Source of the DNA: Natranaeroarchaeum sp042663585
Lineage (GTDB): Archaea; Halobacteriota; Halobacteria; Halobacteriales; Natronoarchaeaceae
DNA length: 64,000 bases
Assembly (NCBI RefSeq): GCF_042663585.1
Contig: NZ_JBHTAN010000006.1
Span: forward strand, 1,488,001-1,552,000
Direction of reading: 5' to 3'
Part shown: in pieces, positions 1-8,226 of the stretch
Layout of the letters: the number at the start of each line of letters is the position of its first letter
Numbering within the stretch: the first letter of the stretch is position 1
Made by a program: the position numbers and the translations under genes
The notes under the pieces: model-generated
Told to the model about the DNA's origin: nothing
Seen by the model: the letters and a program-made list of their open reading frames with translations, nothing else
The model's database searches: none

Positions 1-564
1 CGGCAGATGCAGGAGATCGTCCTCGAAGAGGCCCGCTCGGGGACGACGGTGTTTTTCTCCAGTCACATCCTCGGCCAGGTGTCCGCGGTCTGTGATCGGA
101 TCGGCATCCTCGACGACGGCGAACTCGTAACTGTCGACTCGATCGAAGGGCTCAGAGAGACTGCCGGGATCGGCTCCCGGCTACTGCTGGACGTCGACGC
201 GCCGGCGGCCGTCAACGCATCTGCACTGCAGGACCTCAACGGCGTGACTGACGTCTCGTTCGAGAACGACCGCCTCCAGGTGAAGTACGCGACGGACGCG
301 GCCAAAGCGCAGATCATCCATCAAGTCGTCGAGTCGGGAGCCGCGGTAAGAGACTTCGAGACCGAGGAGGCCACGCTGGAGGACCTCTTCGACGCGTTCA
401 CCGAGACTGACGCCGAAGCCGTCACAGAGGCCAGGCGTGTCGCAGACGGCGACGGTACCACGTCGGACTCGGAGACGCCGCCTGCCGACGATACGGCCGA
501 CAGCGGTGATCCGACCGTGAGAACTGGTGAACCCGCTATCGTCGAGGACGGGGGTGAACGATGA
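1..564 (+). CDS. ABC transporter ATP-binding protein, C-terminal part (5' end outside window)
   Basis: This is the C-terminal part of an ABC ATPase; the reading frame is open to the left edge, so the start and Walker A lie outside. The visible part begins after Walker B and holds the H-loop histidine (SSHI) followed by the usual 'DRIGILDDGE' strand. A C-terminal extension of about 100 residues follows, of the kind found in ABC-2 drug or Nos-type exporters, ending in a disordered Asp/Thr-rich tail. Its stop overlaps the ATG of the permease downstream (ATGA), so the two are translationally coupled and very likely one exporter. The substrate cannot be read from sequence. Confidence 0.9.
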   Translation, partial: RQMQEIVLEEARSGTTVFFSSHILGQVSAVCDRIGILDDGELVTVDSIEGLRETAGIGSRLLLDVDAPAAVNASALQDLNGVTDVSFENDRLQVKYATDAAKAQIIHQVVESGAAVRDFETEEATLEDLFDAFTETDAEAVTEARRVADGDGTTSDSETPPADDTADSGDPTVRTGEPAIVEDGGER

Positions 565-1454
565 CGTGGCAAACTGTCGCGCGAAAGGATTTCGAGGACG
601 TCATTCGGTCGTGGATGCTGTGGGCGATCCTCGGCGTGTTCGCGCTGATGATGGGCGTCGTCGCCATCGGCGCGGACACGAACGACACGGCCCAGAGCGG
701 GTCGGCACTCGTCTACGACCTGTTCAACACGCTCGGCGGAGAGCTGTTGATCCCCCTGGCGGCACTGATCGTCACATACATGGCGATCACCGGCGAGCGC
801 GAGTCCGGTAGCCTCCGGATCCTGTTCGGGCTCTCGCACGGCCGCCGGAGCGTCTTCCTCGGGAAGCTATGTAGCCGACTGGCGACGATGCTGTTCGCGA
901 CGGTCGTCCTCCTGTCGATCACCGCCGGCGTGATCTTCTACATCTTCGGTAGTATCGACCTCGGACTGTTCGTCCAGTTTGCCGGGTTGACGCTGTTGTT
1001 CTCGGCTACCTTCGTCGGCATCGCACTCGGTATCTCGGCGATGACCGGTAGCCGGACGAGAGCCCTCGGCGGCGTCATCGGGGTCTACGTCCTGTTCATG
1101 GTGATCTGGGACACCCTCGTCGCCATCCTGTTCCGCGTCACACAGGGCCACTTCCCCGGACTCGAAGCCCCGACGTGGTACTTCCTGCTGCAGCGGCTCA
1201 ATCCGCTGACGGCCTACCGCGAGGCGCTGATCCTCCTGACAGACAACTACATCTGGGCGATGATCGGGTCCTCAATCCTGGAAGACCTGTCGGCCGAGGA
1301 GGCGACGCCCGAGGCGCTGATGCTCACGAACCGCGTCGGCGGCGATCTGCCGTTCTACCTCACCGAGTGGGCGAGCGTCGCCGTCCTGCTCGTGTGGGCA
1401 ATCGTCCCGCTGGCGATCGGCTACTGGCAGTTCGAAGCTGCGGATCTGAACTGA
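561..1454 (+). CDS. ABC-2 type transporter permease
   Basis: A 297-residue membrane protein with about six hydrophobic segments: roughly residues 20-40, 60-80, 105-130, 135-165, 172-195 and 270-290. It begins with a cytoplasmic stretch carrying an R-K-D-F motif typical of ABC-2/NosY-like permeases. It starts at the ATG that overlaps the ATPase stop, and is the membrane partner of that ATPase. The family moves copper-site assembly factors, drugs or lipids; the actual substrate is not evident. A tandem repeat array lies immediately downstream. Confidence 0.88.
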   Translation: MTWQTVARKDFEDVIRSWMLWAILGVFALMMGVVAIGADTNDTAQSGSALVYDLFNTLGGELLIPLAALIVTYMAITGERESGSLRILFGLSHGRRSVFLGKLCSRLATMLFATVVLLSITAGVIFYIFGSIDLGLFVQFAGLTLLFSATFVGIALGISAMTGSRTRALGGVIGVYVLFMVIWDTLVAILFRVTQGHFPGLEAPTWYFLLQRLNPLTAYREALILLTDNYIWAMIGSSILEDLSAEEATPEALMLTNRVGGDLPFYLTEWASVAVLLVWAIVPLAIGYWQFEAADLN

Positions 1455-1470
1455 GACGATCCGGTCCCCT

Positions 1471-1655
1471 GCTGGTTCGACCCTCCACTGTCCGAGCCCT
1501 GAACCCCGCTGATTCGGCCCTCCAACGTCGAACCCTGAAGCCTGCTGATTCGGCCCTCCACCAGCCGAACCCTGAAGCCTGCTGATTCGGCTCTCCACCA
1601 GCCAATCCCTGAAGCCCGCTGATTCGGCCCTCCGACATCGAAAAAGGGTATTTCC
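1471..1655. repeat. 37-bp imperfect tandem repeat array, five units
   Basis: Units start at 1471, 1508, 1544, 1581 and 1618 (period 36-37 bp). Each opens with a GCTGATTCGGCCCTCC-like core and ends near CCCTGAAGCC. The array starts 17 nt after the permease stop and fills most of the space to the convergent Feo operon. A looser C-rich repetition (CCTCACCCGTC-like) continues to about 1790. ORFs running through the array differ in every frame and look non-coding. The 341-nt gap holds nothing else recognisable. Confidence 0.85.
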
Positions 1656-1795
1656 TGCACGCATCCGCCCTCACAACGGTATGTCACCAGTCCCCCGATC
1701 AGCGCCTCACCCGTCATCCAATCATGCCTCACCCGTCCTCCACTCATACTTCGCCAATCCTCCGACCGCGCCTCACCCATCTACCGGTCGGTTCG

Positions 1796-1966
1796 CTACT
1801 CGTCCTCCGAGCGGGTGAAGATACCGCGACCGATGCTCGCCAGGGAGCCTCCACAGGCGTCACAGCTCCCACAATCTATCGTCGAACAGGTCAACAGGCT
1901 CCCACAGCGGGGGCATTTCTCGTGGTCCAGCGGATCGAGGTCGTAGTCGCAGGTTGGACAGTTCAT
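1796..1966 (-). CDS. Cys-rich 56-aa protein coupled to feoB (zinc ribbon / possible FeoC-like Fe-S protein)
   Basis: A 56-residue protein whose ATG overlaps the feoB stop (ATGA), so it is the third cistron of the Feo operon. It has eight cysteines, at 3, 6, 18, 21, 27, 32, 35 and 38. The first four form a CxxC...CxxC zinc-ribbon pattern. The last four read C-x4-C-x2-C-x2-C, which resembles the C-x4-C-x2-C core of enterobacterial FeoC Fe-S proteins, but the winged-helix part of FeoC is absent. A role in Fe(II) uptake is inferred from position and cysteine spacing only. Confidence 0.75.
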   Translation of the reverse strand: MNCPTCDYDLDPLDHEKCPRCGSLLTCSTIDCGSCDACGGSLASIGRGIFTRSEDE

Positions 1967-3864
1967 AGCAGGCTCACCACCAGTGCGAGGACGCCGCCGA
2001 CCAGTAGAGCAACCGCCCAGGAGCCGACCCACATCAGCAGTCCGCTCTTGAGGTCGCGTTCCTTGACGATCATCGCCATCGCGAGCACGCAGGGGACGAA
2101 GAGCGTGATCACGACTAGACCGACGAAGACCTGTGCTGAGGAGAGGGCCAGATCCGTCATGCCGGCCGCGGCGAAGTCACGCCGGACCAGACCGAGGACG
2201 AGCACCTGACCGAACTCGGCGGGCAGGCCAAGCAGGGCCGTCACCGGCCGCAATCCGCGGACGAGCGCGGCGAGATAGCCGGCGTAATCCAGTACCGAGA
2301 TGAACACGGCCGTGACCGCGAACAGCGGGACCGCTTCGCTGAGAAAGCCCCTGGTCCGCGTCACCGTCTTCTGGACCACGTTGTCCAGACGGGGGCGGCG
2401 AAGCCGCGGGAGTTCGGTGACCAGCCCCTCGCTTTCGCCCGGGAGCGTCCGGTCGAGAAAGACGCCAGCGATGCCGAACACGAGCAGGATGACGCCGAGG
2501 TAGGCGAGCCACCAGCCGAATCCGAGCGCCGCAAGCAACCCGAGAATGATCCCGAGTTGTGCCGAGCAGGGGACTGCAAGCCCGAGCAACGCTGTCGAGA
2601 TGAGGCGCTCTCGGCGCGACCCGGCGATGCGCGTCGAGATGACAGCCATCGTCACGCAGCCGAGACCGACGATCATCGGGATCACGGCCCGACCGTTGAG
2701 ACCGATGTGGGACATCCCACGGTCGGTGAGTACCGCCAGCCGTGGCAGTAGGCCGGAGTCCTCCAGTGCCCCCATCAGCAGGTAGAACGCGACCACGAGC
2801 GGCACGAGCACCCCGAAGAGATACTGGACCGTCACCGTGAGAAGCCCGAGGTTGTCGTTAACGAGGACGAAGTGTATCGGTTCGAGCAGGCCGCTGGCCG
2901 GCACCGTCGCGTCGACGACGTCGACGATCCACGGGACGTAGTACTCGCCCAGAACCTCGATTTCGAGGAAGTCGACGAGTCGCTGGGCGACCAGATCGCC
3001 GATCAGCAGGTAGATCAGTCCGACGCCGAGCAGTGCGAGCGGCGTTCCGGTTCGCGGGTCCAACAGCAGGTCGTCGATCCGGTCGGCCACTCTTCGATCC
3101 GAATCGCCGGTCGAATGCACCGTCTCGACAGTCGCGTCGACCCGCCGGCGCCGGTGTTCGTAGACCGTGTCCCGCAACGATGGGAGTTCGATCTCCGCGG
3201 TGCCGCCGTCGGCGAGGATCTCGGACTCCATCGCCCGGTCGAGCGTCGGTTCGTCGCCCTCGAGCAGGAGTACGGATTCCGCGCGGGAGGCCTCGACATC
3301 CGGTAGCTGGTCGTACCACTGCTCGACCGGCGTCTCGTCGGGGGCGCTGGCCCGGTCGACTGCGTCGCGTAGGTCGTCCAGCCCCTCGCCGTCGACAGCG
3401 ACCGTCGGCACGACCGGAACGCCGAGTTCCGCCTCTAGCGCGTCGACGTCGATCTCGTCGCCATCCCGACGCATCTCGTCCATTACGTTGAGCGAGACAA
3501 CCGTCGGGATGCCCATATCTAGAAGTTGGTAAGTCAGGAACAGGTCACGATCTAGCTGGGTCGCGTCGACGACGTTGATCACGGCGTCGGCGTCTAAGAC
3601 CACCTCGCGGGCGATCCGCTCCTCCTCGGAGAACGAGGAGATACCGTACGTCCCGGGGGCGTCCGCTAGCTGTTTGCCGTCGAATTCGGCGACAGTCGCG
3701 GCCGCTGTCGTGCCCGGATAGTTCGAGACGTCGACCTCACGATCCGCGAGGCGATTGAACACCGCGCTCTTTCCCACGTTCGGCGCGCCGACGAGGGCGA
3801 CTGTGTCGGCGTCTTCTCCGGGTAGATCCGTCGGATCAGTGCCGTCGTCGTGACAACCGCTCAT
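1963..3864 (-). CDS. feoB: Ferrous iron transport protein B
   Basis: A 633-residue Fe(II) permease with an N-terminal G domain: G1 GAPNVGKS at 26-33, G3 DAPG at 68-71 and G4 NVMD at 126-129. A linker follows, then a C-terminal membrane region from about residue 270 with the paired gate domains of the FeoB/nucleoside-recognition fold. It lies 1 nt after feoA and overlaps the downstream Cys-rich gene by 4 nt. GTP binding by the G domain gates Fe(II) entry. At 633 residues it is somewhat shorter than typical bacterial FeoB (about 700-770). Expression is probably iron-controlled through the operator upstream of feoA. Confidence 0.96.
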   Translation of the reverse strand: MSGCHDDGTDPTDLPGEDADTVALVGAPNVGKSAVFNRLADREVDVSNYPGTTAAATVAEFDGKQLADAPGTYGISSFSEEERIAREVVLDADAVINVVDATQLDRDLFLTYQLLDMGIPTVVSLNVMDEMRRDGDEIDVDALEAELGVPVVPTVAVDGEGLDDLRDAVDRASAPDETPVEQWYDQLPDVEASRAESVLLLEGDEPTLDRAMESEILADGGTAEIELPSLRDTVYEHRRRRVDATVETVHSTGDSDRRVADRIDDLLLDPRTGTPLALLGVGLIYLLIGDLVAQRLVDFLEIEVLGEYYVPWIVDVVDATVPASGLLEPIHFVLVNDNLGLLTVTVQYLFGVLVPLVVAFYLLMGALEDSGLLPRLAVLTDRGMSHIGLNGRAVIPMIVGLGCVTMAVISTRIAGSRRERLISTALLGLAVPCSAQLGIILGLLAALGFGWWLAYLGVILLVFGIAGVFLDRTLPGESEGLVTELPRLRRPRLDNVVQKTVTRTRGFLSEAVPLFAVTAVFISVLDYAGYLAALVRGLRPVTALLGLPAEFGQVLVLGLVRRDFAAAGMTDLALSSAQVFVGLVVITLFVPCVLAMAMIVKERDLKSGLLMWVGSWAVALLVGGVLALVVSLL

Positions 3865-3865
3865 C

Positions 3866-4108
3866 TCACTCGCCCTCTATGGAAACGGTGATCTCTTCCG
3901 CGACGGAGTCGCCCAGTGCCATCGTCGTCCCGTTACGTTCGACGATCACGGGCCCGTTGGATATTCGAGTTCGACACTGGACCGGCCCGTCGAGCATCCC
4001 GATCCTGAGAAGATGAGCGCGGACGTCCTCGTCCGGGACATCGCGTATCCGGATCCGCTGTCCGCCGTTTACCCCGGATAGCCGCCGTTCTGTCACTGTG
4101 CTTGCCAT
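3866..4108 (-). CDS. feoA: FeoA-type SH3-like protein
   Basis: An 80-residue FeoA/SH3-like protein with the family pattern of a hydrophobic strand, an 'LLRIGML' turn and a C-terminal 'ALGDSVAEEITV' strand. The start at 4108 was chosen over an upstream ATG at 4177 because a TATA box (4133-4141) and a palindromic operator (4110-4123) lie between them, so transcription would begin at or just before 4108. It is the first gene of the feoA-feoB operon and probably modulates FeoB. Confidence 0.92.
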   Translation of the reverse strand: MASTVTERRLSGVNGGQRIRIRDVPDEDVRAHLLRIGMLDGPVQCRTRISNGPVIVERNGTTMALGDSVAEEITVSIEGE

Positions 4109-4109
4109 C

Positions 4110-4123
4110 TTAGGTAGACCTAA
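4110..4123 (-). promoter_or_regulatory. Palindromic operator TTAGGT-AG-ACCTAA at the feoA start
   Basis: A perfect 6+2+6 inverted repeat one base upstream of the feoA ATG. TTAGG...CCTAA half-sites are characteristic of DtxR/IdeR/SirR-family metal-dependent repressors, which are common in haloarchaea. It sits at the expected transcription start (TATA centre about 4137), so a bound repressor would block initiation. The regulator is not in this window, so the assignment rests on the motif and on Fe(II) transport downstream. Confidence 0.8.
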
Positions 4124-4132
4124 ACGATTGTA

Positions 4133-4141
4133 GTATTTAAA
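4133..4141 (-). promoter_or_regulatory. TATA box of the feo operon
   Basis: Reads TTTAAATAC on the minus strand. Its centre is about 28 nt upstream of the feoA ATG, the normal archaeal TATA-to-start spacing for a leaderless transcript. Confidence 0.65.
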
Positions 4142-4262
4142 CGGGGCAAGACGTTCTATCGTTTCTGCAGCCAGCAACAGAGTTATATATTAGTTTGGCT
4201 TCGCGGTCGCGGCCATCATAGTTCACCAACCCGCTCCCAGAACTTCCGGATGTGGTCTCGCA

Positions 4263-4301
4263 GATGACTTCCGGGCGTGGCTTACGGATGACTTCCGGGC
4301 G
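4263..4301. repeat. 15-bp direct repeat after dcd
   Basis: GATGACTTCCGGGCG occurs at 4263-4277 and 4287-4301 (24-bp period), just past the dcd stop codon. A partial third copy (ACTTCCGGATG) is near 4242. No gene is visible in 4142-4303. Confidence 0.6.
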
Positions 4302-4303
4302 GG

Positions 4304-4891
4304 TTACTGGTCGCCGCCGAACTCGCGGTCGCCGCCGATCTTCGAGGCCTGCGGGCCGGACTGGTCCTGATACTTCGAGCCACGTTCCTCGCCGTACGGG
4401 CGCTCGGCGGGCGAAGAGAGTTCGGTGAAGGTCAACTGTGAGATCCGCATTCCGGGCGCGAGCGCGACCGGCGCGGCACCGAGGTTCGAGAGTTCGAGCG
4501 TGATCTGGCCCTTGTAGCCCGGGTCACAGAGACCGGCCGTGGCGTGGACCACGATGGCGAGGCGTCCGAGCGAGGAGCGCCCCTCGACGTGTGCGAGCAG
4601 GTCGTCCGGGATCTCGACCCGCTCTTTGGTGGTGCCGAGCACGAAGTCGCCGGGGTGAAGGATGAACTCGTCGTCTTCGGGGACGACCGTCTCGTCGACG
4701 TACTCCTCGATCTCCTGCTCGCTGTCGGGATGGATACAGGGGATGTTCGTACGCTGGAACTCTAGGAACTCGCGGCCGAGTCGGAGGTCGACGCTGGCTG
4801 GCTGGATCTGCAGGTCGAGGTCGTCGAGCGGGTCGATCACGAGGTCGCCCGCTTCGAGGCGGTCGAGGATATCCGCGTCGGAGAGGATCAT
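4304..4891 (-). CDS. dcd: dCTP deaminase
   Basis: A 195-residue trimeric dUTPase-fold enzyme that converts dCTP to dUTP for dTMP synthesis. It has RSSLGR at 105-110 and the DPGYKG...LEL strand at 123-133, including the catalytic-type Glu at 133. The start at 4891 gives the usual family length and follows a TATA-like element (ATTTTATC, 4913-4920 on this strand) at leaderless spacing. A longer frame to 5113 adds an unrelated low-complexity leader and was rejected. Some archaeal members also hydrolyse dUTP; that cannot be decided here. Confidence 0.93.
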   Translation of the reverse strand: MILSDADILDRLEAGDLVIDPLDDLDLQIQPASVDLRLGREFLEFQRTNIPCIHPDSEQEIEEYVDETVVPEDDEFILHPGDFVLGTTKERVEIPDDLLAHVEGRSSLGRLAIVVHATAGLCDPGYKGQITLELSNLGAAPVALAPGMRISQLTFTELSSPAERPYGEERGSKYQDQSGPQASKIGGDREFGGDQ

Positions 4892-5041
4892 AGCCGGTAC
4901 GAACAGTGGGGAGATAAAATATCCCCCGACTTCGGGCGCAGGAGATCGACCGATGCCGAGACGTCTACCGACGCGACCGTCGAACGGATACCGGACAGGT
5001 CGAACGACAGCGATTATAGCGCTTCGCCCGCACGTTTGGGT

Positions 5042-5380
5042 ATGAAACAGGCCATCGTCGCGCGGACGGACATCGGGATGGGGAAAGGAAAGCTTGCCGC
5101 GCAGGTCGCACATGCATCACTGTCGGCCTACGAGGACACTGAGGGGCCACGCCGGAGAGAGTGGAAAGGCGAGGGGCAAAAGAAGGTCGTGCTGAAAGCA
5201 GACGGCGAGCAGATGCTGTTCGAGTTGGCCGATATCGCGGAGCGAAAGGGGCTCCCAACCGCGATTATTCGGGACGCCGGGCATACGCAACTTGAGCCGG
5301 GAACGGTGACGGCGCTGGCCATCGGCCCCGGTGACGAGCGCGTCGTCGACGAAGTGACCGGCGACCTCTCGCTCTACTAA
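5042..5380 (+). CDS. pth2: Peptidyl-tRNA hydrolase, archaeal/eukaryotic type (Pth2)
   Basis: A 112-residue Pth2-family enzyme that releases tRNA from prematurely dropped peptidyl-tRNA. It has the N-terminal GKGKLAAQVAHAS motif and a C-terminal TAIGPG-like strand (here ALAIGPGDE). The start is the ATG at 5042 (MKQAIVARTD). The TTG six bases earlier would add two residues without support. Its stop overlaps the truD ATG (TAATG). Confidence 0.93.
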   Translation: MKQAIVARTDIGMGKGKLAAQVAHASLSAYEDTEGPRRREWKGEGQKKVVLKADGEQMLFELADIAERKGLPTAIIRDAGHTQLEPGTVTALAIGPGDERVVDEVTGDLSLY

Positions 5381-6720
5381 TGCGGCAAGCACACCCGACC
5401 GAACGAGAGGTAGGCATCGAGTGGTACCTCACGGAGACCGACGGGATCGGTGGCCGCCTCCGCGGGCGAAACGAGGACTTCCGTGTCCGAGAGATCGAGA
5501 ACTTCGAAACCCAGCCGCTTTCTGCGACTCCCGACGCCTACCCGGACGTCGTCTTTCGGGCGACGCTCCGGGGCTGGGACACGAACGATTTCGTCTCCCA
5601 GCTATCGGACGAATTCGGGATCAGCCGGGAACGGATCTCGTGGGCCGGGACGAAGGACAAGTACGCCGTCACGACACAGCTATTCAGCGTACGGGGCGTC
5701 GATCACGAGCAGTTCCCCGAAATCTCGAAGGCCGACATAGAGCTCATCGGTCGGGCCGGGCGGCCGATCGAGTTCGGCGACCTCGCGGGCAACGAGTTCG
5801 AGATCGTCGTGAGCGAGGCCACAGCACCCGAGCGAGCCGAAGAGATCCTGGCGGAGTTAGAGGAGTTCGGGGGAAGGACGGCCGCGGTGCCGAATCTGTT
5901 CGGCCAGCAGCGCTTCGGGAGCCAGCGCCCGGTTACCCACGAGGTGGGCCTGAACGTCGCTCGCGGGCAATGGGAGGAAGCAGTCCTGTCCTACGTCGGC
6001 AACCCCTACGAGGCGGAGTCCGACGGGACGCGCGAGGCGCGAGCGCGTGCGGACGACGCGGCGAGCGGCGACAGAGACTGGGCAGCCGTGCTGGAGGAGT
6101 ATCCCCGACGGCTCCGGTTCGAGCGTTCAATGCTCCACACCCTCGCAGAGAACGGCGGCGAAGAGCCCGAAGACTTCCGGGAAGCGCTGGAGACGGTCCC
6201 GAGTAACCTCCAGCGACTGTTCGTCCACGCCGCCCAGTCGTACGCGTTCAACCTGATGCTGAGCGAGCGACTGGAGCGTGGCTTGCCCTTCGGTCGGCCG
6301 GTTGCAGGCGACGTCGCCTGCTTCTCTGATCGGGACGCACCCTCGGAGCTAGTCGTGCCTGATACCGATCGGCTCCAGCGAGTCACCGCCGAGCGCGTCG
6401 ATACGATGGAGCGCCACTGCGAGCGCGGGCGTGCGTTCGTCACCGCGCCGCTCGTGGGGACCGAGACCGAACTCGCTGACGGCGAGCAGGGTGAAATCGA
6501 GCGCGCAGTGCTGGACGAACTGGATCTTGCTCCTGGCGACTTCGATCTGCCGGGTGAGTTCGACTCGACCGGGACGCGTCGGGCGGTCCTCCTGCGGACC
6601 GATCTGGACGTCACAACGGCAGACGAAGAGGTGACCTTCGAGTTCGCGCTGCCGAAAGGGAGCTATGCGACCGTGGTACTCAGAGAGTTCCTGAAGGCGG
6701 ACCCGATCGACATGGGTTGA
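5380..6720 (+). CDS. truD: tRNA pseudouridine(13) synthase TruD
   Basis: A 446-residue TruD-family pseudouridine synthase. The family motif GTKDKYAVT is at residues 90-98 with the catalytic Asp at 93, and 'FGQQRFGS' follows near residue 170. The insertion (TRUD) domain occupies the middle, around residues 180-340. It is co-transcribed with pth2 (1-nt overlap), linking two tRNA-quality functions. In archaea the family modifies U13 of tRNAs. Confidence 0.95.
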   Translation: MRQAHPTEREVGIEWYLTETDGIGGRLRGRNEDFRVREIENFETQPLSATPDAYPDVVFRATLRGWDTNDFVSQLSDEFGISRERISWAGTKDKYAVTTQLFSVRGVDHEQFPEISKADIELIGRAGRPIEFGDLAGNEFEIVVSEATAPERAEEILAELEEFGGRTAAVPNLFGQQRFGSQRPVTHEVGLNVARGQWEEAVLSYVGNPYEAESDGTREARARADDAASGDRDWAAVLEEYPRRLRFERSMLHTLAENGGEEPEDFREALETVPSNLQRLFVHAAQSYAFNLMLSERLERGLPFGRPVAGDVACFSDRDAPSELVVPDTDRLQRVTAERVDTMERHCERGRAFVTAPLVGTETELADGEQGEIERAVLDELDLAPGDFDLPGEFDSTGTRRAVLLRTDLDVTTADEEVTFEFALPKGSYATVVLREFLKADPIDMG

Positions 6721-6722
6721 GG

Positions 6723-6768
6723 GGGATTGCCACTGCGTTGATGATTGAGAGGGATTGCCACTGCGTTG
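6723..6768. repeat. 18-bp direct repeat downstream of truD
   Basis: GGGATTGCCACTGCGTTG occurs exactly at 6723-6740 and 6751-6768, in the gap before the DUF2103 gene. No function is evident. Confidence 0.7.
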
Positions 6769-6886
6769 TCCGATCTCCCCAATCGACTGCGGACGGCGAA
6801 AGCAGGTCTCGGACAGGGAAACGATGCCCGAAAGAGTAGATCCCGAAAGCACGCCAGTTTTACACGTCGCACGGTAAGTTCAGGGT

Positions 6887-7606
6887 ATGGAGTGTCGGCG
6901 CTGTGCGACCCCGCTGGACCGACCGGGCGATTACTGTCTGGTCTGTCACACCGCGGCCGCCGACACCGTCGTACTCGACATCGACCGCGACCGGGCAACC
7001 GTAACGATGCTGGCAGAAGACGAGGTGCTCGGGGAGACGACGGTAACAACGAAACCCGAAGACGGCGACGAGGAAGAAGTGATCGAGCTCCGAAACTTCG
7101 GGGGGAAGATCGCAGACGAAGTGCTTCGAAAGCGTCCCGAGGAGGTGTACGCAACGGGGAACAGGGAAGTGGTGCGTGCGACTCGTGCCCAACTCCACCA
7201 CGATTTCTACCGCGTGAACGACGACGATCCGGTCGAGGCCGTGATCGATCGCCGTGGGGATCGCGCGCTCGACGTAGTTGATCTTGCCCCAAGGGAAAAA
7301 CTGGGCGGATCACACTCTACGCTAATCGGCGACCGCGACGGCCGCCGGGCGATCCAGACGGTCGCCGGTCATCCCCACGTCAAGAAGGTGATTCCGGGAC
7401 CGATCGACGCCGGCGGAACCGGGTCACAGTCCGGCCTCCGGGCGAAAGTGACCCGTGCCGATACGAACGGCAACGTCAGACTGCTCCTTCGGGACGGGTC
7501 CAGCGTCCAGGAGAACCGGATCGTCACCACGGCCCGTGACAACGATGGCGGCGAGCACGTTCGTCAAGACCTCAACGACGCACTGGACGAGGCGAACCTC
7601 TACTAA
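6887..7606 (+). CDS. DUF2103-type predicted metal-binding protein
   Basis: A 239-residue protein that opens with a zinc-ribbon-like pair (C3, C6, C17, C20). A conserved archaeal body follows, with 'GGKIADEVL' and 'IQTVAGHPHVKKVIPGPI' segments that I recognise as the DUF2103 family. Function is unknown; the family is annotated as predicted metal-binding. It stands alone between truD and the origin region. Confidence 0.75.
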   Translation: MECRRCATPLDRPGDYCLVCHTAAADTVVLDIDRDRATVTMLAEDEVLGETTVTTKPEDGDEEEVIELRNFGGKIADEVLRKRPEEVYATGNREVVRATRAQLHHDFYRVNDDDPVEAVIDRRGDRALDVVDLAPREKLGGSHSTLIGDRDGRRAIQTVAGHPHVKKVIPGPIDAGGTGSQSGLRAKVTRADTNGNVRLLLRDGSSVQENRIVTTARDNDGGEHVRQDLNDALDEANLY

Positions 7607-7642
7607 GGACAGCCAGTCGGATCGTACGTCTGTCGAGGAAAG

Positions 7643-7874
7643 ACACCAGTCTGTCGTGTGTTCCTGGGCGTTAGACAGCCTGATGGGTCGACTGGCAAAC
7701 CCTCCCACCCCACACTGTCGAGTGTAACTCGTCTTGGGTGGGATGGGGTGGGGAGGGGGTGGCGCAAGTGCGAACAACGAGAGGAGTGATTCGATCCGGA
7801 TCGGTCCACACCACTCTGTCGAGTGTTGCGAGGGGTGGATATCTGGACCCTCCCACCCCACCCTGTCGAGTGTT
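7643..7874 (-). repeat. Origin-recognition-box-like repeats, upstream block (inverted orientation)
   Basis: Four copies of an element read on the minus strand as ACACTCGACA-n4-GTGGGGTGGG, at 7643-7662 (degenerate), 7701-7726, 7805-7828 and 7849-7874. The 7701 and 7849 copies share the dyad-like core plus a long G-string (GTGGGGTGGGAGGG). A G-run without the core lies at 7736-7764. The form, a short core followed by a G-string, is that of haloarchaeal ORBs. This 620-nt gap before cdc6 holds no gene. Confidence 0.8.
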
Positions 7875-7929
7875 CTGGGTGAGAAGACACCCCCCAACCC
7901 CCGTGATCCACGATTGTGTCGGTAGATTC

Positions 7930-8070
7930 GAGAGACGACTTCGATAGGTTCTACGGACTATAAACAGTCTTAAAATCGCTACGAGAGCGGGACTAGCCGC
8001 ACTTCGGAAAAGAACATCAGCAAAACCATGACTATATACCGAAACGTGTTTATGTCACACGGCCGGATCG
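7930..8070. other. Probable unwinding region of oriC
   Basis: This is the relatively AT-richer stretch between the oppositely oriented ORB blocks, with runs such as ACTATAAACAG, CTTAAAATCG and ACTATATACC. ORBs facing each other across an AT-rich element, next to cdc6, form the standard archaeal origin layout. The boundaries are approximate and no experiment is implied. Confidence 0.55.
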
Positions 8071-8197
8071 AAACACCTGACAAGGTGGTGTGCCGTCAGA
8101 GCGGTTACAGGACACCCGGGGGGATAACACTCGACACTGCGGGGGAGTCATCATATATAAATCTGTATATCACAGGACGCACTCGACACGGTGGTTT
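8071..8197 (+). repeat. Origin-recognition-box-like repeats, inner block (direct orientation)
   Basis: Three copies on the plus strand at 8071-8092 (ACACCTGACAAGGTGGTGTG), 8126-8147 (AACACTCGACACTGCGGGGG) and 8179-8197 (degenerate, GCACTCGACACGGTGG). They lie just before the cdc6 start and face the upstream block. The last probably overlaps the cdc6 promoter, which would allow autoregulation. Confidence 0.75.
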
Positions 8198-8226
8198 TAT
8201 GTGCCACCTGTTCTATGTTTTGTTCA

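Noticed and set aside
1372..1674. Minus-strand ORFs with repeated 'AESAGFR' residues
   Set aside because: They are translations of the 37-bp repeat array in several frames, with no conserved protein.
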